A program made the translations under genes and the position numbers. Below are positions 56,696 to 64,000 of a stretch of DNA of 64,000 nucleotides, in pieces. This DNA comes from Larix kaempferi (lineage: Eukaryota > Streptophyta > Pinopsida > Pinales > Pinaceae): the NCBI GenBank assembly GCA_027924585.1, contig BSBM01000636.1, forward strand, positions 7,518,001 to 7,582,000. Reading direction: 5' to 3'. How positions within the stretch are numbered: position 1 is the first letter of the stretch; every line of letters begins with the position of its first letter. The notes under the pieces are model-generated. The model did not search any database and had not been told where the DNA came from. It saw only the letters and a program-made list of their open reading frames with translations.

Positions 56696-57631
56696 CTAAG
56701 TATATGCATAGAACCAGTGAAACCATTTCAGCATCTCATCCCTACTGTTCTTCTTTTCTTTGTGCTTGGTTCTAGATAAAAATGTGGACAGAGTTATCAT
56801 CAAACAGAGATATCTCAGAATCAGCCCATGAATCTGAAATGACAAGTTGTTAGGATATAAAAATTTCTCAAAGTTTTGGGAGAAAAATTCAGAATGTGCA
56901 GAAGAAGCCTCTATCCATTGATGGATGGGGTTGATATAGAAACTTCCATCGAGTTGATCTTTAAAACAGCCATTGTTATCTTCACTAAAATGAATCTGAG
57001 GCAGCTCTGGATCTTCATTATAAAACTGTTCATGATCATTTTTGATGGCACAGATTTGAGGCAGATCCATACTTTCAATATTTTCCATTGCAGCAGAAGG
57101 TTGTTCGTAAACCTGAGGCAGATTTGTATTTCTAATGGAAATATCAGAAGTTTTTTCAGTAACATCTTCATCCAAGGGCCTTTGTGTTTCTTCTCCAATG
57201 AGATCTTCAATGTTTTCTTTTAATTCAAGATGGAACCTAGGGATGAGGGTATTATACTCTCTAGTAAGTTGCTCAATTTCATCCATGGTTCCATCATGCC
57301 AGCGAAGGAGAAAACTCTCGAAAAACTTTGTCACTGAATGTATGGATTCATCCGGAAGATTATAGAACCAAGATACTGCATCTCCTTCCAAGGTTATAGC
57401 AAAAATAATCATAATATCATCCTCATGATGAACATTAAAATCAGACATTAATTTGCAGAGAGAGGCAACATGATGGGTGGCTGAAACCCCATCATTTCCA
57501 CGGAATTCAGGAAGAATGTCATGCATCCTACGGTCGTAACGTTCATTAGGAAATCCATGGATTCTTGAGAAATCCAATGGGGCATAAGCTTCGTGCAAAA
57601 GAGCAAGATATTGCTCTTTTTTATCGTCCAT
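56696..57631 (-). pseudogene. Element 3 gag-like protein, 311 aa, truncated
   Basis: Residues about 20-110 show a plant gypsy Retrotrans_gag pattern: LPEFRGNDGVSATHHVASLC, HHEDDIMIIFAITLEGDAVSWFY, then LPDESIHSVTKFFESFLLRW. This is the capsid-like region that packages element RNA into cytoplasmic particles. An acidic Glu-rich tail follows (EQLTREYN, LKENIEDLIGEETQRPLDED, repeated LPQI/LPQV words). No CCHC zinc knuckle, protease or polymerase follows; the frame ends KWFHWFYAYT-stop. The start at 57631 follows the primer site by about 260 bp. The frame is open throughout, so it may be expressed, but it is short for a complete polyprotein. Confidence 0.85.
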
Positions 57632-57890
57632 AAGTCAAACAGTAAGGTACTAAAACTGAAAAATGTATATAACCATACCTCATACCAAACTGTGGAGTCG
57701 CCAAGGTGAGCTTGAAAGCTTTCCAATGAGTGTGCTCACCTCTACACCCAATAGGATCTTCAAATTTGTAAAAGGACAAGGGCTCTGTCCCTTTGTGGAC
57801 TTGCCATGTGAGAAAAAGAATCTGCAAATAAAAATCTCCCACAAATGTCGTTAATGAAGCATAGTCTTCAAATTTCGGGAACTGGACTTT

Positions 57891-57914
57891 GTCCCCGGCA
57901 ACGGCGCCAAAAGA
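57891..57914 (-). promoter_or_regulatory. Primer-binding site of element 3
   Basis: The minus strand reads TGGCGCCGTTGCCGGGGA starting five bases inside the LTR edge (preceded by TCTTT). This sequence is a familiar primer-site landmark of plant Athila/Tat-type gypsy elements. It fixes the LTR boundary at 57915 and the transcription direction. Confidence 0.9.
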
Positions 57915-58011
57915 TGTTGTCCTCCGAAATGGCATGCGTGTCGTTTTAAAAGCCCAAAATGCAACACACCAGCTGAAATGACAACTCTCTTAGGAGAGAG
58001 GCCAATGTCAC
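57915..58011 (-). repeat. Element 3 right (5') LTR, inner 97 bp
   Basis: 97 bp matching 53591-53687 with one difference (CACACCAG/CACACTAG). The LTR breaks off at GTCAC, the target duplication of the nested insertion, and resumes at 62493. Confidence 0.95.
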
Positions 58012-58479
58012 TGTTATCACACAACTTGTAGTTGCCCCTAGAGGTATCCCATCCGGGACGGTAGAGGAGTTAGGCAACTAAAGAGGTGACCCAAGAGATG
58101 CCACGGTTCCCAATGCAAGATGGGAGTCACGTCAACCGAGGCACTCTTCGCTTTAGGTCAAGGTGTAACTAGACCAAGGGGGAGACCCTATACCCCAATC
58201 ACAGTTGATTGGACCCAAACAAAGGTTTCTAAGGGTAGGTAAGTAGTGAGTTACGGAAACCAATGCAAGGCTAAGTGGACCTATGGGTTAAGGTATGGTT
58301 GAGGGAGGTGTAAGAGTTTGTTAATGTTTCAACCTATGTATGGTTTAGGCCACATGATGGGGTATGATGACTAGGTATAGTACCATGTGTTTACACAAGT
58401 GGGTCTAGTTTTCTTGGGAAGTGTGAAATGATTCTAGGTAGGCCCACAAAGTGAAGTTTGATGTGAAGTAGGTACTATA

Positions 58480-59370
58480 GCTTATATGTAGGCTAGATCT
58501 ATGAGTTGAAGTTGATTTCAAGGATACCCATGTGCTAGATCTAGGATTTGACACTAATCCCAAGGAGTGCGACTTGCTTGGTGATGGACTAGTGCCTTGT
58601 TAAGTGGGCTAATGGGGTCAAAAAGTGTGTCAAATTGTAGATCGGAACACCTAGAAGCCAAGTCAAGTGGGTTGAGTGAAATCTAATGGTTGGATCTTAC
58701 TAGATCTAGGTTTTTTTAAGTGAGGACCCTAAGTGGACCACAATCCCTTGAAACAAGGAATGCAATCCCCAAGGCGGATCTTGACAAAAGGACAGTATAG
58801 ACCTAGGTTTCAAGGCATGGGCATTCCAAATCCACGAATAACTCAAACACTCACTTCCTAGAAGTGGACCAACTCAAAAAATCAAGGGGGTGCGATTTGC
58901 TCAAGGAGGGTCCAAAAATGGGTTTTGGTGGACCAAATCAAGTCCAATGGCCACCAAAATGTAGATCCGGGATGCTAGTACCCCGATCTATGTTCCTTCA
59001 AAGTTTCAAGTGAATCCAATGGCTAGATCTTAGTAGATCTAAGTTTTAAGATGCCAAGAAGGTCAAAAGGGGGTTTCAACCCCTTAAAACATGGAGAGAT
59101 GTCCACAAGGTAGTTTTCACCAAAGTAAAGATATGGGTATAGGTTATCAAATGTCTAGATGTCAAATCAATTGGGATCTCACCTACCCATGTGCTAGATC
59201 TAACCCAACAAGCTTCTCTTAGGAAAATCGATTTAGGTTCAAGAAGGCTTTTTGCATTGAAAAGTGTGTCAATTTTTAGCCAATCACCACCAAACTATAG
59301 ATCCAACTAGGGGTGGATCCTATAGAGGTGGGTTTTTAATATCTTTTCAATTGCAAGGCTAGATCTAAGT
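58480..59370. repeat. TAGATCTA-rich degenerate repeats in the solo LTR
   Basis: The words GCTAGATCT, TAGTAGATCTAAG, AAATGTAGATC and CCAATGGCTAGATCTTA recur about fifteen times in 900 bp at roughly 50-150 bp spacing, apparently from repeated duplication of one module of about 240 bp (for example 58660-58715 against 59010-59045). On the minus strand this is downstream of the TATA box, in the transcribed leader. Confidence 0.6.
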
Positions 59371-59958
59371 AGATCTAAGAAATACCAAAATTGGGGTTTT
59401 GATTTAATTAGGGTTTTATGACCAATGAAGATAGAATGGATGAAAGAGGCACATACCTTGTAGATCTTACCTCAATTTGCTTATGGCCACCTTGCAAGTT
59501 GATAGCATTCTCCTATGTGTATATTCAAGAGTGAGATCCAAGTGCTCCAACCAAATCGCCCTTCTCCAAGATAGCCAAATCGTCCTCCTCCTACAAGACA
59601 AGATCAAAGAAACAAGTCAAGCAAGATGATTATGAAAATGGTAGAAAGATGTAATAGAAAGCATCAACTATGTCACGAAGATACAATAATGATACTCCCT
59701 GTCACAAGATCAACCCAAGAGAGAATATGTGGATCCCTCCAACAATAACCCTCATGAAGTCGCCCTCCTCTCTCCAATTCGACTTTCCTGTCAAAAGGTT
59801 AGCAAAAGCACCAAAATCCACAATGATACATAGAAGAGATACTGTATATTCAATATGCAAGAGAATCCACAAGGCAAGAGAGATGTGCTCCACAAAAAAT
59901 GTTCTATTCCAATATTCCAGAGCTCCAAAGGTGAGCTATACAATGGGGGGTCTCCTCC

Positions 59959-59965
59959 TTATATA
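59959..59965 (-). promoter_or_regulatory. LTR promoter TATA box (nested solo LTR)
   Basis: The minus strand reads CCTATATAAGGAGGAGACCC. It is the only strong TATA in the LTR and agrees in orientation with the better-matched U3 portion at 60.9-62.5 kb. Confidence 0.6.
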
Positions 59966-62492
59966 GGATAATAAAGACCAAAACCCTATACCACTCTACA
60001 ATACTACATCAAATGAGTGGTTGAGATTATAAGATCTCATCATACAATCAATGGCTAGGATGAACCATAACATAATATCACATAGATCACTCAACATAAC
60101 AATAGCGCCCTCACTAAATGGTACAATGGAGGGTGACGTCATCCCACTAGAGGGGTAAAAAGTACAATAATCCACCTCATGATGACTAGGACATGATAAA
60201 ATAAGCACATGGTGGGGCTAGGAGGCATCAATCCTTACTAGCTCATCCCCAAGGCACAATAAAATAATAAAATATGTCCAATATAGTAAAAATGACCAAA
60301 ACTGTCCTCAGAATCCATGACAGTCAAGCAGTAAAAGTCCTCCTGTGATCAATCCGGGCATACCCACATGGTGAAAACTGACTGGAAGATAGTGAGATCA
60401 CCCTGGAAGATCTCTGTGAAAACCAAATGCCAAAACCTTGCCTCAATTGCCCAAATCGATTTCTTCAGTGACCACTTTATCCCATTTTTTAACTGCCTCG
60501 GGAACTGTGAAAGTGCCAAAACTGCCTCCTAGGGTGCTAGCGCTGTCCATCTGAGCCCACCAGGCTCTCCGGAAGGGGGGATAAATGGTAATAACAAGTG
60601 GCTGGACCACCCCCTCCATCATCAGCGCCCTAGGTGAACTAGCCTCTCGGGGCCCCTGCTGCTCAGGCTGGGAAATCAGCCCCAAATCTGGTCAACAAGT
60701 GTAAAACTGCATCAATCACTGTCAGAAGTGCCCGGAACTGAAAGATAAGTGTCTCAATGGATCCAGAAGACCCAAATCCACTAGGAATGAGTACTCATAC
60801 ACCCTGGGTTGCCCTAATGGGCCTGCTGTAGGGTCCACCATATATGGACAATGTATAATCTGCTGATCTGAAGAAATAATAAACCTGCTGAACTGGATCA
60901 AAAATCATCTGCATCATATGTCCATCATATGATATCATCATCAAACATGTGGGCCCATAAATCACCATCAATAATCATCATACATGGTCCACATCATCAC
61001 GGATCCCAAGAATATATATAATCAAGGATAAATCACATCAGTAGACTAAGACAATGCTTCTCTAATCATTCCCACAGCTAAGCTCAAAGTATACATTCCA
61101 TTCAGTGGCATTAATCGAGTTAACATATTCCGTTGTTATAATAAATTACTTACACAATAGTTCAAATGACAAACTCACCCATTGGACATGGTCAAACTGC
61201 TAGTGAAGGATGAAGGCTAGGAGCAAGGTTGGGCCAAGGGTTTGACTTGTCTAACTTAACTCAAAAATACTTTGGACTGGGAGAAGGGGGAAGCTACAAA
61301 CTCTGTGCTGGACAAAAGAACACGGGGGATGGCTGTGCCTCACAAATGGATAAGTTGTTTAGAGAGTGCTTATTCAACTTAGGCATCATGTCTACATCAA
61401 GTTGATCCAGGTTCATTAGGATCATTCAATTTATTTCCATGGCCTTTTTGGCCTACATAACCCTTCGGATTTCAGATGTGCTGAGAAGCACAACTAGTTG
61501 CAGCTTGCATCCAGGGCATGTTTTTCATATATTCACAAGGTCAGCAATTGTTTAGATATAACTTTTAAGAACTATTGCTTTTTGGACCTTTCTTATACTC
61601 TTCGAGGAGTATTTTTAGCTTTTCATTGCTCTTGCCCCTTTTTTTTTGTTTCCATGGGCGAATTTTTCAAGTTTCCATAGGTAGAACATGAGCTTTCAGT
61701 TTTAGCCAACAACATCTCAAGTGACTAGGGGGAGTTCGAGCCAATGCCAAACATCGGGACAACCGACCAGAATGATTTAGGCCTACAATCCAACTTACCA
61801 AAGGCAAGTTCTGTCACCAACTCAGAGCCGAGACACTGAATAAACAGGGATGCGGTCCAAACACAGAGGTAGAAAAATAGGGAAGTCCTCAGTATCAGAA
61901 AGTCAAATGAGACAAGTCAGGGTTTAAAGTCAAACAGGAAGGTCATGTATGGATGGAGACAAGTGGATATGGAGCCTACACTAGCAGACAACTGGTGTCA
62001 GGGAAAGACCATGTCTATGTAAGGTGACATACCAGTAAGTTTTGTTAAATGACCTAAAAGTGCAAGCAATTGTCCATTTTAAGATTTACAGTTCATTTTA
62101 AATAGTTTGCCACATCAGGAATAATATACCAAGCACATGCTATGATCATGACTAAGTCAACAAGATAATAATCCACAGTCAGTGAGAACATATCCATAGA
62201 TCATACAACATCATCATAATAATAATCATCATGCATCATCTGAAACACTGCTGAAATACATCTCTAGGCACTGAACTGAAACTGTAATGGGATAAGTGGT
62301 CACATCAGTCATCAAATCTGAACTCTCAAGGCTCAACCTTGACACAAGGTCATATACAAAAACTGAATAATGTACTGCTCTGATCATGAGTGATCCATAA
62401 TATATAGCCATGCTCTGGAATAATGTAAGCTCTGGAATGTGCAGATATCTGCTGTACAAGAATAGTAGCCCTGCTACTACGGTGTGATAAAA

Positions 62493-64000
62493 GTCACCAC
62501 ACTCCTCTCCTCTTCGCTTCAGGTTGGCTCTTCTCCAACACTAGGGGGGTATCCCTAAAATAGGATCGCTAAGGCAGGTACAGTAACGGGCAAGATGAAT
62601 GGAAGAGGCTGCTTTAGAGAAACGGAAGTAACAAAAGATAGTTTTTAAATGGGTGATGGAAAAGAAGGGAAGATCAATCCTCAGGGAAAGACCAGTGCCA
62701 GTACCAGAAGGGGAAATGGAGTCAAAAGAGGACTCATGGAGGCCTTGTGCTTCATAAAAGTGAGACGAATCTAGAATGCACAAACAATCAGATCTTAATC
62801 AACATTTCGTACAACCGAATACTGATGTCCATCGAAATACTAATTGTTTAAGCATAATTAACCAACTTAATCCTAAATGGCTAATCTATTGTGCTTGAAA
62901 AAGCCCTCACAAGCTAGATTTATTCCACAACTTGAAATACATCACACAACCACATGAAAGATGCTCCATCTGTCCACAAACCCAGCTGATATTTTCATTA
63001 AGCTCGAAAGGGAGAGAAAACCCCAAAAATTTTCCATCGTTTACAATGCAGGAGGCTCTCCTCTTTATAGGCCCAAAAAGGATCTCTTCCAAATAAAAAG
63101 GAGAATAAAGAATAAAAAATAATAATAAGATAGAGGAAAAAGTGGGTGAAAATCCACTTTCCTCTCCAACGAATATCTGACCACCCACTTGACTTAATTT
63201 ACTGTTTTCCAACATAAAGTGGACTCGGCTCAGACAGCCACGCGTTATCAATTACTAGCCATAACCCTTTAGAAAACTCCACGCAATAATGTCAGCTGAA
63301 AGAAATCGTGCTGTAGCTTGGCGTTTAGACTCGGTGGATGACTTCTCTTCAATCGATCGCCAAAGAGAAACGTGGAACTTCTAGTTTTGTAATCGGCTTT
63401 CAAAAATACTGATGTGAGGGTCGATAAACGCAAATCCACCAGACCCGTTCATGCTAGCTGCCACATAAAAGACGGAGATCGACTGCTAATGAATAGTATG
63501 ATGAAAACGCGAGCTACTCACCCTAGTTTCCTTGGGTCCTGGATCACGCAATTGTAAAAGCGAAACTCTGTTGGCGTGTACTGGCTGCCGATGAAAACAG
63601 TTGAGACGTGGGTAAAGAAAACACCACCAACACTCCCCGTGCTGCTCCAAAACCCCTCGATGGCCACCGATGTCACTTTTCTCAACAACTACTGCCTGCG
63701 ACAACTCAGGCGTATGTTACGGGGCTTGGAAAAGTTCCTTCTTTGCTTTGGTCTCGAGCTCGGGCATTTGCATCAATCAACTGGACGCCGATGCAGATAG
63801 GTGAACAACAGGTGATTACGACTTCACTTTGCTAGAAATCACATCAAGTCACGGGCTGGATCAGTCGACTGCAATGCGTGGTAGATGGACCGATAATTTC
63901 GAAAGGTGCTTTTATGGCTGAGAGGATTTTACAAGGCTGAAACTTTGATCGCTGTGTATCTTCTAAACAGTCCAACTATTTGACCCACGCCACTCTTTAT
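62493..64000 (-). repeat. Element 3 right (5') LTR, outer part, continues off the window
   Basis: Resumes exactly where 58011 stops and runs parallel to 53683-55190 at a constant offset of 8810 bp, with about 15 substitutions and no visible indels. The TATA box is at 63063-63069. The window ends inside this LTR. Confidence 0.95.

Larger units (their letters stand above)
58012..62492 (-). mobile_element. Nested 4481-bp solo LTR, TSD GTCAC
   Basis: Flanked by identical GTCAC (58007-58011 and 62493-62497); removing the insert and one GTCAC restores the element 3 LTR. Termini are TGTTATCACACAAC and GGTGTGATAAAA, so the ends pair as TGTTATCACAC with one or two mutated bases at the right end. No gag, pol, primer site or internal LTR repeat is found across 4.5 kb, so it is best read as a single long LTR left by recombination between two LTRs. 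A minus-strand TATATAA (59965-59959, in CTATATAAGGAGGAGA) is a good promoter. The segment 58480-59370 is full of TAGATCTAAG/CTAGATCT words. Confidence 0.88.
53591..64000 (-). mobile_element. Young gypsy-type element 3 (gag-only), minus strand, runs off the window
   Basis: The left LTR starts at 53591 (TGTTGTCCTCC). The right LTR starts at 57915 with the same sequence, is interrupted after 58011 by a 4481-bp insertion, resumes at 62493 and runs past 64000. Left and right copies (53683-55190 against 62493-64000, offset 8810) are about 99% identical by eye, so the element is recent. Primer site and gag lie between the LTRs in minus-strand order; no pol is visible. Its full length and right target duplication lie outside the window. 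Confidence 0.93.

Noticed and set aside
56876-57365. Plus-strand ORFs of 115 and 76 codons
   Set aside because: They are antisense shadows of the gag-like frame at 56696-57631.

Overview
This is nuclear DNA from a seed plant. Coding sequence is interrupted by spliceosomal introns. The recognisable host families are plant-specific: a malectin-domain receptor-like kinase and a glutamate-receptor-like channel. Most of the window is long-terminal-repeat (LTR) retrotransposon debris with very long LTRs (1.7 to 4.5 kb), old LINE fragments and tandem repeats. That sparse, AT-rich, retrotransposon-soaked layout fits a gymnosperm best, but no sequence here fixes the species. There are no operons, CRISPR arrays or bacterial signals.

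Layout. 1-2.2 kb: hairpin-bearing tandem repeats, a doubtful transposase-like ORF and a decayed PHD finger. 2.4-7.2 kb: LTR-like and low-complexity DNA, including a probable copia-type LTR. 7.88-10.03 kb: six head-to-tail copies of a 358-bp satellite unit. 12.3-17.8 kb: a minus-strand gypsy-type element with a truncated left LTR. 18-23.8 kb: AT-rich repeats and two unrecognised ORFs. 23.85-25.4 kb: a broken glutamate-receptor-like gene between direct repeats. 29.6-38.1 kb: a complete minus-strand element of the same family as the 12-18 kb one, with TAGTA target duplications; its right LTR carries a 949-bp terminal-inverted-repeat insertion. 39.5-42.3 kb: CCTATAGG-type minisatellites and a LINE reverse-transcriptase relic. 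43.2 kb: a tRNA-derived SINE-like unit. 44.2-47.3 kb: the only substantial host gene, the 3' two-thirds of an LRR-VIII type receptor kinase whose LRR exons are not seen. 48.2-48.8 kb: a LINE RNase H relic. 48.96-50.65 kb: a partial LTR. 53.59 kb to the window end: a young gypsy element with a gag relic and a tRNA-like primer site, whose right LTR is split by a 4481-bp solo LTR flanked by GTCAC.

None of the LTR elements carries a recognisable protease, reverse transcriptase, RNase H or integrase, so all look non-autonomous. The most unusual content is in the two related minus-strand elements at 12.3-17.8 and 29.6-38.1 kb. They share a primer-site-proximal ORF that I cannot match to gag or pol, with protein-level conservation across two diverged copies. 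Also notable are the TIR element, which appears to have inserted without a target-site duplication, and a damaged splice donor in the receptor kinase.
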